Shown piece by piece: positions 18,515 to 27,007 of a stretch of 64,000 bases of DNA. Position numbers and translations under genes: made by a program. This DNA is from CAZMXP01 sp964570285 (GTDB taxonomy: Bacteria > Planctomycetota > PLA2), in NCBI GenBank assembly GCA_964570285.1, contig CAZMXP010000001.1:124001-188000 (forward strand), written 5' to 3'. The stretch's first letter is position 1. Every line of letters begins with the position of its first letter. The notes under the pieces are model-generated. The model was not told the origin of the DNA, searched no databases, and saw only the letters and a list, made by a program, of their open reading frames with translations.

Positions 18515-21500
18515 CTAACGGGTTCCGAGCACGACCGCGACGGCCCGGTCGAGCTGGAGGTCGGGCCCCTCCGGCGCGAGGTCGACGGGGAAGTCCGGCA
18601 CGCAGCCGTTGAGTTCCATGTTCTGCCCGCTGCCGCGCAGGTACCAGCCGCGGAAGGGCAGCCGCAGGAACCCGAATCCCATGATGCCCGTGCCGCCGGT
18701 CGAGATGACGCCGCCGGCGGTCGGCATGCCGACGATCCTGCCCCGGCCCAGCGTCTTGATCGCATGCGCGAAGATCTCCGCGTTCGAGAAGCTGTTCTGG
18801 TTGCAGAGCACGACGATCGGCTTGCTCCATCGCGCGTAGACGAGCCGGTCCTGCGGATACCCCCGCGCGCCGCCGCGCGGCACCGTATACGCGTGGTCGG
18901 GCTGGCAGAGCACCGTCAGCAGGTGGTCGGCGGTGAAGCCGCCCCCGTTGTCGCGCACATCGATGACGAGCGCCTCCTTGCCGCTGCCGACCCGGTAGAT
19001 CTCCTCCTCGAACTGCGCGAAGCTGGGCCACATCATGCCGCGCACATGGAGGTAGCCCACGCGCCCGCCCGAGAGCTCCTCCGTGCGCGCGCGGTTGCGC
19101 TTCACCCACTCGTCGTAGGCGAGTCCGCGCGCGGCCCCGAAGGAGATCGGGCGCAGCGCGACGGTGCGCTCCGTGCCGTCGACGCCGCGGACATGCAGCA
19201 CCACCTCCCGGTCCGGGTGTCCCGTGAAGCGCGCGTCGAGATCGAGCGCCGGGTCGAGGCGTTCCCCGTCGAGCGACAGCACGACCTCCCCGACGAAGAG
19301 ACGGCTCTTCTCCCGCGCCCCCGGACCCCCTTCCATCACGCTTCCGACCCGCAGCCCCGGCCCGACGAACCCCCGGTCCCACCGCACGCCCAGGTGCGCC
19401 GTCTCCGCGGTCCACGGGGGCGCGTCCGCGCGGTCGCGCTCGTTGGTCCAGAAGCCGAGATGCGAGCCGTTGAGTTCGCCGAGCATCATCGAGACCACCT
19501 GCGTCAACTCGCGCACCGTGAGGCTCTCCCCCGCGAGGTCGCGATACTTGCCGCGCACCGCGCTCCAGTCGACGCCGCCGAAGCTCCCGTCGTACCACCA
19601 GTCGCGCATGATCCGCCAGCACAGGTCGTAGGCGGCGCGGTGGCGCGCGCGCAGGTCGAACTCGCGCACGGCGCGGAACTCGAAGGTCTTCGCCTGGCCC
19701 GTCGCGGAGACCGACTCGGGCCGGCCGGCGCGCCGCCAGACGATCTGGTTCCCCTCGGCGAGCCAGCGTCCGCCCTCGCCGGCCGAGGCCACAAGCAACT
19801 TCGGCTTGTGGTCATCGGGGGGCTCCACCGTGTAGAGGCCGTCGCGCCCGTCGATGACGGCGCGGAACGCGAGCTTCTTGCTGTCGGGGGACCAGAAAGG
19901 GACCGTCGATGTCTCGTCGGGCAGCACGATGCGCCGGATGCGCTCCTCGATGGAGGCGAAGTCGATGACCACCTCCACCGGCTTCGGCGGCTCCTTCTTC
20001 GCCTCCTTCGCTTCCTTCGCTTCCTTCGTTTCCTTCGCTTCCTTCGTTTCGGGGGGGCCCGGGGGCTTGCGCCCCTTCATCGTCTCGAGCGCCTTCTCCA
20101 ACGTACGGTCCCGGGCGCTGTTGTCGTCATCCGCCTTGCGGAGCCAGACGAAGTGCAGGCTGCTCTCGCGATCGTGGCGGCGGCCGGTGAAGGCGAGCAT
20201 CTTCCCGTCCGGCGACCAGACCGGGTTGCTCTCCCAGTCGGGGCGGCGCGAGATGTTCCACGCGGCGCCGCTGCCGTCGGCCGCGCGGATCCAGATGTCG
20301 CGGTTGAAGTCGCTGTCCTCGATCGCGTAGGCGACCCACTTGCCGTCGGGGGAGAACTGGTAGTCGGGCTCGTTCCACGACGAGAAGACCTCGCGCAGGT
20401 CCTTGCCGTTCTGGTCCATCGTCCAGAGGTCGCCGCGCAGGTTCGTGAAGGCGATGCGGCCGCCGGGCACGAATCGGGGCGCGCCCTCCGGCTGCGGGTC
20501 GTCGGTGAGACGCTCCAGCTTGAACTCGCGGTTCTGCCACCAGTGGAGCTTCTCGTCCCCGCGCCGCGCGCGCCAGAGGTCGGGCTGGCCGCCGAGGTCG
20601 CTCGAGAAGAGGATCGAGCCGTGGTCGGGCGCGAAGACCGGCCCGCGCTCCTCCTCCGGCGAGTCGGTGATGCGCCGCGGCTCGCGCAGTTCGGTGTCCA
20701 TCACCCAGAGGTCGCCGCCGGCGATCAGCGCGATCTCGCGGCCGTCCTCGCTGAAGGCGACCTCCGTCGCGGTCGTCAGCAGCTCCCGGCGCGTGGGCGG
20801 CAGCACCTCGTCGCCGCCGCGCCGGATCGAGAGGCGCTGCGGCTTGGCGCCCGGGCGCAACTCGAGCCGGTAGAGGTCGGCGAGGCGCCGGAAGACGACG
20901 ACCGACCCGTCGGCCGAGATCGCGGGCCAGAGCACCCCATCCTGCTCGAAGGCGGTCAGCCGGTCGCGCTCCCCGGTGTCGAGATCGAGTTGCCAGAGGT
21001 CGCGCACCCCCTTCTCCTCGCGCACGAAGAGCAGGCGGCGCCCGTCCGGCAGCCAGAGCGGCCAGCGCTCCTCGGCGGCACCCGTCGAGAGGCGCCGGAA
21101 GGAGTGCGCCGCGCTGTCGAAGAGCCAGAGTTGCGCCGCCTGCGACCCGACATACCCCTTGCGCCACCAGGCGACCCCCTCGCGCACGAAGAGGATCTGC
21201 CGCCCGTCGGGGGAGACGTTCGCCTCCTCCCCCGCGTCGTCGAAGAGCAGCACCGGTGCGCTGCCGTCCAGCCTCTTCAGGAAGTTGCGGCCCGCATCGC
21301 GCCACGAGTGGTCACGCAGGCCGTGGATCAGCAGCGCCGCGTTGCCCGGGAACCAGTCCTGCCCCCGCGCCCCCTCGCTATGGAAGGTCACCTGCGTCGC
21401 CGCGCCGCCTGCGGCGTCCATCCAGTAGACCTGCATCACCCCCGACCGGTCGCTCGTGAAGGCGATGCGCCTGCCGTCGGGGGAGAAGCGCGGCAGCGTG

Positions 21501-21685
21501 TCCCGGGCCGGGTGGAGCGTGACGCGCCGCGCCTCGCCGCCCTCGGCGGGCACGCTCCAGATGTCGTCGCGCCACGAGAAGAGCAGCGTCTTGCCGTCGG
21601 GGCTCAGCGCCGGCGCCTCGGCGAGCCGGATCTCCTCCGCCCGCGCCAGCGCGCAAAGCAACAGAATCGCAACGAGTGCCCTCAC
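18515..21685 (-). CDS. Tricorn-like S41 protease
   Basis: 1056 residues, GTG start at 21685, signal peptide MRALVAILLLCALARAEE. Propeller blades of the WSPDGK/FSPDGR type fill about 20-540. A charged KEAKETKEAKEAKEA linker (encoded by a 9-base microsatellite) follows. The C1, PDZ (LGVRWDRGFVGPGLRVGSV) and S41 core come next, with the catalytic Ser in NQNSFSNAE and the VGMPTAGGVI oxyanion region. It lacks the duplicated C-terminal modules of its neighbour. The two paralogues run in the same direction with a 104-base gap, so they may be one transcription unit with the S9 peptidase and kinase. A periplasmic location is likely. Confidence 0.9.
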   Translation of the reverse strand: MRALVAILLLCALARAEEIRLAEAPALSPDGKTLLFSWRDDIWSVPAEGGEARRVTLHPARDTLPRFSPDGRRIAFTSDRSGVMQVYWMDAAGGAATQVTFHSEGARGQDWFPGNAALLIHGLRDHSWRDAGRNFLKRLDGSAPVLLFDDAGEEANVSPDGRQILFVREGVAWWRKGYVGSQAAQLWLFDSAAHSFRRLSTGAAEERWPLWLPDGRRLLFVREEKGVRDLWQLDLDTGERDRLTAFEQDGVLWPAISADGSVVVFRRLADLYRLELRPGAKPQRLSIRRGGDEVLPPTRRELLTTATEVAFSEDGREIALIAGGDLWVMDTELREPRRITDSPEEERGPVFAPDHGSILFSSDLGGQPDLWRARRGDEKLHWWQNREFKLERLTDDPQPEGAPRFVPGGRIAFTNLRGDLWTMDQNGKDLREVFSSWNEPDYQFSPDGKWVAYAIEDSDFNRDIWIRAADGSGAAWNISRRPDWESNPVWSPDGKMLAFTGRRHDRESSLHFVWLRKADDDNSARDRTLEKALETMKGRKPPGPPETKEAKETKEAKEAKEAKKEPPKPVEVVIDFASIEERIRRIVLPDETSTVPFWSPDSKKLAFRAVIDGRDGLYTVEPPDDHKPKLLVASAGEGGRWLAEGNQIVWRRAGRPESVSATGQAKTFEFRAVREFDLRARHRAAYDLCWRIMRDWWYDGSFGGVDWSAVRGKYRDLAGESLTVRELTQVVSMMLGELNGSHLGFWTNERDRADAPPWTAETAHLGVRWDRGFVGPGLRVGSVMEGGPGAREKSRLFVGEVVLSLDGERLDPALDLDARFTGHPDREVVLHVRGVDGTERTVALRPISFGAARGLAYDEWVKRNRARTEELSGGRVGYLHVRGMMWPSFAQFEEEIYRVGSGKEALVIDVRDNGGGFTADHLLTVLCQPDHAYTVPRGGARGYPQDRLVYARWSKPIVVLCNQNSFSNAEIFAHAIKTLGRGRIVGMPTAGGVISTGGTGIMGFGFLRLPFRGWYLRGSGQNMELNGCVPDFPVDLAPEGPDLQLDRAVAVVLGTR
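19991..20050 (+). repeat. 9-base microsatellite (TTCCTTCGC) inside a protease gene
   Basis: Six to seven degenerate copies of a 9-base unit TTCGCTTCC / TTCGTTTCC. On the minus strand it encodes the KEA/KET linker of the tricorn-like protease. A length change in units of nine would keep the frame, so linker length could vary between strains. Confidence 0.75.
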
Positions 21686-22499
21686 GGGGCGGAGACTCTA
21701 ACACGGCGCGTCCGGTGGGCGCGCGGCAAGTAGGAACAGCACAGAGACGCAGCGCGGCTTGACGCCGCAACCAAATCAGCGACGGCCGAAGGCCGCGCTG
21801 CGCTTAGTGAGGAGCTGCGCGATCCGGGTGACGCGCACGAGGCGGAGGGCTACGTGCGTTCCTCTCCCGCCGCAGAGGATGGCTGCGATGCGGCCAGAGT
21901 GGCTCGGTTCCCGGCGACGTACGAGGGCAGCAGCAGAATTGGCGCAGGGAGCGCGAAGTCTGCGGGTTAGTAGTACAGAGGCACAGAGCCGAGGTGAGGC
22001 GCGCACGGAGGATGGGGTGGTCGAGGAACTCCCGCGACGCGGGATGCGCGCTGCGCGACGAGCGGGACCGAATCCCGAAGGGTGTTCGGGTCTAAGGGGC
22101 CAACGCGTTCGGAGGCGCGCGAGGATGTTGCCGCGCGCGCCTTTCAGGATGCGCCGGACCACAGCCTTCGTCTCGAGCTAGGTAGAAGGAACCCAGGGAA
22201 CTAGGAACCGAGGAAGGGGCGGACTCGATCCATCCGAGTCCCGGAACGCTCCCCCTTGCTCTCATGGGTTCCTCCCTTCCTGGGTTCCTTATCAAATCCG
22301 ATACCCTCGGCCCTGATCGCTCGTACTCCTTGCCCGCAGAGTCCTCGCCGCTTGCGCGAAGCCCGACCAGCCACTGAATTCGAGCGGGGAGAACGAAAAC
22401 CACGGAGACGCGAAGGCACGAAGAAGCCCCCGCAACCCGGTGCGCGCGCTGCGCCTCTGTGTCCCTGTGTCTCTGTGCTACGTCCTGCGAGCGTTCCCG
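21686..22499. repeat. 814-base intergenic region with dispersed repeat block A
   Basis: No gene is supported here. The stretch contains 9-base-periodic purine motifs (CACAGAGAC, TACAGAGGCACAGAG, ACGGAGACGCGAAGGCACGAAG) and an opposing CTCTGTGTCCCTGTGTCTCTG near 22456-22480. A core at 22057-22319 matches 60807-61089 over its whole length. The segment 22370-22448 matches 46243-46325 in inverse orientation. Within the core, GGAACCCAGGGAACTAGGAA (about 22189) faces an inverted TTCCTCCCTTCCTGGGTTCC (about 22269), giving a large imperfect hairpin. Confidence 0.8.
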
Positions 22500-23711
22500 C
22501 TAGCCGAGCACCCGCTGCAGCGCATCGAGAGCGAGGTCGAGTTCGTCGCGGCTGATGACCAGCGGCGGCGCGAGGCGGAGCGTGTGGACGTGCGTCTCCT
22601 TGACGAGCACGCCTTCGCGCTGGAGCGCCTCGCTGAAGCGGCGGGCGCCGCCCGCCGACGGCTTGAGTTCGATGCCTGCCCAGAGGCCCGCGCAGCGGAC
22701 CTCCTTCACATGGGGGGACTTCAGCGCGCGCAGCCGCGCCTCGAGGTGGCGGCCCAGTTCCGCCGCCCGCTCGATGAGCCCTTCGTCGATCAGCACGTCG
22801 AGGGCCGCCTCCGCAACGGCGCACGCGAGCGGGTTGCCGCCGTAGGTCGAGCCGTGGCTGCCCGGGTCGAAGACGCCCATGAGTTCATCGTCGGCGAGAA
22901 AGGCCGAGACCGGATAGAGGCCGCCGCTGAGCGCCTTGCCGATCGCGACGCCGTCGGCGCGGATGCCCGCCTGCGTGTGCGCGAAGAGCGATCCCGTGCG
23001 CCCGAGTCCGGACTGGATCTCGTCGCAGACGAGCATCACGTTGCGCTCGTCGCAGAGGCTGCGCAGGCGCTTCAGGAAGCCGGGCGGCGGGATCAGCACG
23101 CCCCCCTCGCCCTGGATCGGCTCGACGAGGATGCCGACCGTGTTCGGGCCGATCGCCTTCGCCACGGCGTCGGCGTCGCCGTAGGGGAGGATGCGGAACC
23201 CGGGCGTGTAGGGCCCGTACCCGCCGCGCGACCCCGGGTCGGTCGAGAAGCTGATGATCGTCGTCGTGCGGCCGTGGAAGTTGCCGTCGAAGACGAGGAT
23301 CTCCGCCTGCCCCTCGGGCACCCCTTTCCTCATGTAGCCCCAGCGGCGCATCGCCTTGATCGCCGTCTCCACCGCCTCCGCGCCGGCGTTCATCATCAGC
23401 ACCTTCTCGTAGCCCGAGAGGTCCGAGAGCTTCTTGCAGAAGGGGCCGAAGCGGTCGTTGCGGAACGCGCGCGAGGTGAGCGCGAGCCGCTGCGCCTGCT
23501 CCGAGAGCGCGGCGACGATGCGCGGGTGGTTGTGGCCCTGGTTCACGGCGCCGTACGCGGCGAGGAAGTCGAGGTATTTCCTGCCGTCGATGTCCCACAC
23601 CCAGACCCCCTCGGCGCGTTCGAGCACGACGCTGAGCGGGTGGTAGTTGTGCGCGCTGTACTTCTCTTCGAGCTGGACGTGCGTGTTGCCGGCGGAGGTG
23701 GTCTGGCCCAT
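22500..23711 (-). CDS. rocD: Ornithine aminotransferase
   Basis: 403 residues. A class III PLP aminotransferase that converts ornithine plus 2-oxoglutarate to glutamate-5-semialdehyde and glutamate, linking arginine and proline metabolism in the cytosol. The PLP lysine is Lys259 in AIGKALSGGLYPVSAF, and Asp230 in VCDEIQSGLGRTG contacts the pyridine nitrogen. The N-terminal pattern NYHPLSVVLERAEGVWVWD and the LTSRAFRND segment are closer to ornithine aminotransferase than to acetylornithine or GABA enzymes. No other arginine catabolism gene is adjacent. The metallophosphoesterase gene starts upstream in the same direction with a 4-base gap between the coding ends. Confidence 0.92.
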   Translation of the reverse strand: MGQTTSAGNTHVQLEEKYSAHNYHPLSVVLERAEGVWVWDIDGRKYLDFLAAYGAVNQGHNHPRIVAALSEQAQRLALTSRAFRNDRFGPFCKKLSDLSGYEKVLMMNAGAEAVETAIKAMRRWGYMRKGVPEGQAEILVFDGNFHGRTTTIISFSTDPGSRGGYGPYTPGFRILPYGDADAVAKAIGPNTVGILVEPIQGEGGVLIPPPGFLKRLRSLCDERNVMLVCDEIQSGLGRTGSLFAHTQAGIRADGVAIGKALSGGLYPVSAFLADDELMGVFDPGSHGSTYGGNPLACAVAEAALDVLIDEGLIERAAELGRHLEARLRALKSPHVKEVRCAGLWAGIELKPSAGGARRFSEALQREGVLVKETHVHTLRLAPPLVISRDELDLALDALQRVLG

Positions 23712-23715
23712 GCGC

Positions 23716-24795
23716 CTACTCTACCGCACGAAGGGTCAGGATCGGCACCTCCGCCGGCGCGTGCACGCGCAGCGGAAACCAGTTGCCGACGCCGTTGCTG
23801 ACCACCAGCGTGCTCTCCCCGCGCCGGTAGGGCCCCGACCAGTACCGGTAGAGCACCGGCCCGGCGCCGAGCGCCTCGTTCAGCATCAGCAGCCCTCCAT
23901 GGGTGTGGCCCGCCAGCACGAGCGGGAAGTCCTGCAACTCGTCCCACGCGTGCGGGTGGTGCGCGAGCACGATCGGGAACGCGTCCGGGTCGCGCAGCGA
24001 GCGCAGCGTCGAGGCGTCCCCGCGCCAGTCGAGGCCGAGCAGCTGCACCGGCCGCTCCCGCACGCGCACCGTCTCCGCCTCGTCGACGAGCAGCGGCAGC
24101 CCCTCCCCCCGGGCCCCCCTCAGGAACCCCTCGCGGCTGTCGATCAGGTCGTGGTTGCCGACACACATCTGCAGCGCCGTGCGAGGCACGAGGCGCCGCA
24201 CCGCGTCGGCCGCCCGCGGCAGGTCGACGAGCGAGAGGTCGATCAGGTCGCCACTCAGCAGCACGAGATCGGGGCGGGCTCCATTGACGAGCGCCACCAT
24301 CTCGTCGAGCGCCTCGGGCCGCGTGAACTTCCCGACGTGCACGTCGCTCACGTGCGCGACGGTCACCCCGTCGAGGTCGCGCGGCAGCCCCGGGATCGGC
24401 AGTTCGAGGTCGCGACGCCGCAGGTGCGTCTCGCGCCGCAGCGCGAGCACCGTCAGTGCCGCCGTCGCCACCGGCGGCGCCGCGAGCAGGAAGCGCCGCC
24501 GCGACGGATCGAAGCGCAAGGCGCGGCCGCCGAGCGCGAGAAGGCCCGAGATCGGCAGGATCAGCAGGTGCCAGAGATAGACCGACGCGAGATAGGGCAC
24601 CGGCAGCCACAGGTGCGACCGGCGCGCCGTGGACGGGAAGAGGAGGATCCACGCGACCTGCGCGAGCATGCCGGCCATGAACAGGCCGAGCAGCCACCTC
24701 CCCCACCGCACGCCCCTGAGCCTTCCGTGCGCCCACCGCCACCAGAGAAGGTCGGGCAGCACGAGGAACCCCAGGATGAAGAACGAGAAGGACAC
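23716..24795 (-). CDS. Membrane-associated metallophosphoesterase (YkuE/YaeI type)
   Basis: 359 residues from a GTG at 24795. About four hydrophobic segments occupy residues 1-125 (FFILGFLVLPDLLWW, LLGLFMAGMLAQVAWILLF, LLILPISGLLAL and a further one). A calcineurin-like phosphoesterase domain follows with all metal motifs: DVHVG, GDLID, GNHD, HHPHAW and GHTHGG. Relatives hydrolyse UDP-diacylglucosamine or other phosphoesters at the membrane; the substrate here is unknown. No Shine-Dalgarno is seen, and TATACT lies about 12 bases before the GTG, so the mRNA may be leaderless. The gene diverges from the next one with a 21-base gap. Confidence 0.88.
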   Translation of the reverse strand: MSFSFFILGFLVLPDLLWWRWAHGRLRGVRWGRWLLGLFMAGMLAQVAWILLFPSTARRSHLWLPVPYLASVYLWHLLILPISGLLALGGRALRFDPSRRRFLLAAPPVATAALTVLALRRETHLRRRDLELPIPGLPRDLDGVTVAHVSDVHVGKFTRPEALDEMVALVNGARPDLVLLSGDLIDLSLVDLPRAADAVRRLVPRTALQMCVGNHDLIDSREGFLRGARGEGLPLLVDEAETVRVRERPVQLLGLDWRGDASTLRSLRDPDAFPIVLAHHPHAWDELQDFPLVLAGHTHGGLLMLNEALGAGPVLYRYWSGPYRRGESTLVVSNGVGNWFPLRVHAPAEVPILTLRAVE

Positions 24796-24816
24796 CGGCC
24801 GCGAGTATAGGGGAGA

Positions 24817-26952
24817 ATGGCGGCGCGGATGAAACGCACGCTTGCATTGCTTGCATTGTTGCTGCTCGCCGTCTCCCTCGTCGGCGTGAGCGTCTACCGG
24901 GGGGAGCGATCGGATGGGGGCGCGGGGGAAGGCGCGCGCCCCCGCGCCCCCGCCGCCCCGCGCGCCGACGCGGTGGAGAGGCCCTCCGCCGACCGCGACG
25001 CGTACGTCACCGGCGTGCTGGTCGAGGACCTGCCCTCCGACTGCGCCGACCGCGGCGGCGTGCGCGCGTTGCTGATCGGCGAGGGGGCGTTGCTGCGGGA
25101 GGATCGCCTGCCCTCCGGCGCCTTTGTCCTGCGCTACGCGCGTAGCGGCGGGAGCCATACGCTGCGCCTCGGCGGGGAGCGTCTCGTCACGCAGGAGTTC
25201 GGGCTGCCGCACGAGCGGACCGACCTCGGGGAGATCCGACTGCGGCGCTCGGTCTCGTTCGGCGGGCGCGTGCTCGACCTCGACGGCCGCCCCCTCGAGG
25301 GCGTGGTCGTCACGGCGTCGCAGGAGGGCGCGCTCACCGAGGGCGCTCCGACCGGACCCGACGGCGCGTTCAGGGTCGAGTTTGGCGGCGGCGCCTCGCT
25401 CGCGACGCAACCTGACGGGACGCTCTACCGCGTGCTGCTCTACGCGCGGCGCGGCAGCACCTGGGGGGGCCCCTACTACGCGACGCGGCGCGGCTTCGAC
25501 ATGAACGAGGAACTCCGGATCCGGCTGAGCGAGGATCCGGTCCTCCGCCTGCTCAGCGGCGAGGGGCGGGCGCCGCTGCGGGAGGCCACGGTGGTGTTGC
25601 GGCAGCGCCCGCCGGAATCGGGTGTCGATCCGGGGATGGCCTGCGCCCGCGCCATCAGCGACGGCGACGGGAGGGTGACGCTGGCTTGGCCGCCGTGGGT
25701 CGACGAGGGGCACCTCGAGGTCTGCACGCTGGAGGGAGAGTCGACCTTCCTGACGGCGCTGCGCTCCGATGTGTTCGCGAGTGCTGTCTACACGCTCGCC
25801 CTCGACGAGGGGAACACGGTGCGCGTGAGGCTCCGCGTGGTGGACGACACCCCCCCGACCGGCGTGCGCGTGCGCGTCGACGGGGTCTGGTCGCCCTACG
25901 GCGTCACCGAACGCGGCCCCGAGGGGGGCGCGACCGACCTCACGCTGATGGCGACGGCGCCCGAGAGCGGCGAGATCGAGTGGCGCTTTGTCGCCGAACG
26001 CCAGCCCGGAGGATGCTTCCTGCCCCACCGCTGGATCTGCGAGGACAGGCGCGGCGGGGCACCGCGCCTTCTCCAGTGCGACTACGAAGACTCCGAGCCC
26101 CCTCACGTGCTCCCCGGCGGCACCCTCGACCCGATCCGCCTCGGCGACGCGCCGCAGGGGGCCGACCTGCTGCTGGTGCGCTTCTCGTCGTCGACCGGGA
26201 GGCCGCCCCTCTGCCTCTTCGCCTACCCCGGGGGCGACGGCACGTCGCTCTTGGCCAACGGGGCGGGCGACCGCTGGCGCTACTTCGTGCGCCATGTGCG
26301 CGAGGAGTGGGCCTCGCACGAGACGCTCGACCTCTCCTTCGTGCTCGCCGGTCCGCGCATCGCGAAGGTGCGCCTTGCGACGAGGGAGTTGATCCGGGCG
26401 GTCGACGCGGGCGAGGAGTTGTCCGTGTCCGTGCCGGCGGAGGCGGCGGTGGGCCGCGTGCGCATCGTCGACCCGGAGGGCGCCCCGGTGCCTTCGGCCT
26501 ACGTGCAGGTCTCGCCCCCGGGCCCCCTCGCGTTCGCCCTCACTTCGTCGAGCGTGACCGACGCGGAGGGCCGTGCCGAGTTCCCCTACGATCCGGGCGC
26601 CGGCGTCTGGCGCCTCATCGCCGTCGACCGCCGCACGCAGGCGGGGGCGCTCGTGCCGGAATGGTTCGACGGCGGCCGGGAGCGCACGGTCCATCTCGAG
26701 CGCGCGAAGTCGATCGCGTTCCACATCGCGCAGGAGGGCGATCGCCGGATCCGGGCCCAGATCCTGAGCCCGAGCTTCGAGCTGGCCCCCTTCCACGACC
26801 TCGCACCGGACCGCAACGGCCTCTGCCGCACCCCGCCCATCGCGCCCGCCCTCTACCGGCTCCATGTGTACGCCCACCCGGGGGGAGCGCTGCTCCCGGG
26901 CGGCCTGCCGCTCGACCAGATCGAGGAGGGCTCCACCCTCACCCTCCGCTAG
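24817..26952 (+). CDS. Large exported protein with carboxypeptidase-regulatory-like beta domains
   Basis: Up to 711 residues. The start may be 24817 or the ATG at 24829; MKRTLALLALLLLAVSLVG is a cleaner signal anchor. Several beta-sandwich modules of the carboxypeptidase regulatory (Ig-like, CnaB-like) type can be recognised from strand patterns such as SFGGRVLDLDGRPLEGVVVTA (module near residue 145) and VGRVRIVDPEGAPVPSAYVQV (near 545). These modules are used in adhesion or envelope scaffolding. No enzyme motif is seen. The stop codon TAG shares its last base with a 33-bp REP-like palindrome. A kinase-TPR gene follows 55 bases downstream on the same strand. Confidence 0.8.
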   Translation: MAARMKRTLALLALLLLAVSLVGVSVYRGERSDGGAGEGARPRAPAAPRADAVERPSADRDAYVTGVLVEDLPSDCADRGGVRALLIGEGALLREDRLPSGAFVLRYARSGGSHTLRLGGERLVTQEFGLPHERTDLGEIRLRRSVSFGGRVLDLDGRPLEGVVVTASQEGALTEGAPTGPDGAFRVEFGGGASLATQPDGTLYRVLLYARRGSTWGGPYYATRRGFDMNEELRIRLSEDPVLRLLSGEGRAPLREATVVLRQRPPESGVDPGMACARAISDGDGRVTLAWPPWVDEGHLEVCTLEGESTFLTALRSDVFASAVYTLALDEGNTVRVRLRVVDDTPPTGVRVRVDGVWSPYGVTERGPEGGATDLTLMATAPESGEIEWRFVAERQPGGCFLPHRWICEDRRGGAPRLLQCDYEDSEPPHVLPGGTLDPIRLGDAPQGADLLLVRFSSSTGRPPLCLFAYPGGDGTSLLANGAGDRWRYFVRHVREEWASHETLDLSFVLAGPRIAKVRLATRELIRAVDAGEELSVSVPAEAAVGRVRIVDPEGAPVPSAYVQVSPPGPLAFALTSSSVTDAEGRAEFPYDPGAGVWRLIAVDRRTQAGALVPEWFDGGRERTVHLERAKSIAFHIAQEGDRRIRAQILSPSFELAPFHDLAPDRNGLCRTPPIAPALYRLHVYAHPGGALLPGGLPLDQIEEGSTLTLR

Positions 26953-26984
26953 CGGGACAAAGGGGTCAGACCCCGTTGTCCCGC
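26952..26984. repeat. REP-like palindrome (GGGACAA-GGGGTCAGACCCC-TTGTCCC), copy 1
   Basis: A 33-base inverted repeat: GCGGGACAA, A, GGGGT, CAG, ACCCC, G, TTGTCCCGC. Only the A/G pair is mismatched. It begins on the last base of the stop codon of the upstream gene. It could act as a transcript 3' hairpin. A near-identical copy is at 29641-29673. The GGGGTCAGACCCC core resembles REP-type repeats seen in many genomes. Confidence 0.9.
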
Positions 26985-27007
26985 CGTTGTGCCGGTACCA
27001 TGGTCGG

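Noticed and set aside
18764..21733. 989-codon plus-strand frame opposite the second tricorn-like protease
   Set aside because: Antisense shadow; low-complexity Arg/Ala/Leu composition.
22380..22480. CRISPR-like array
   Set aside because: The 9-base periodic motifs are not separated by unique spacers of constant length and no cas gene is present.
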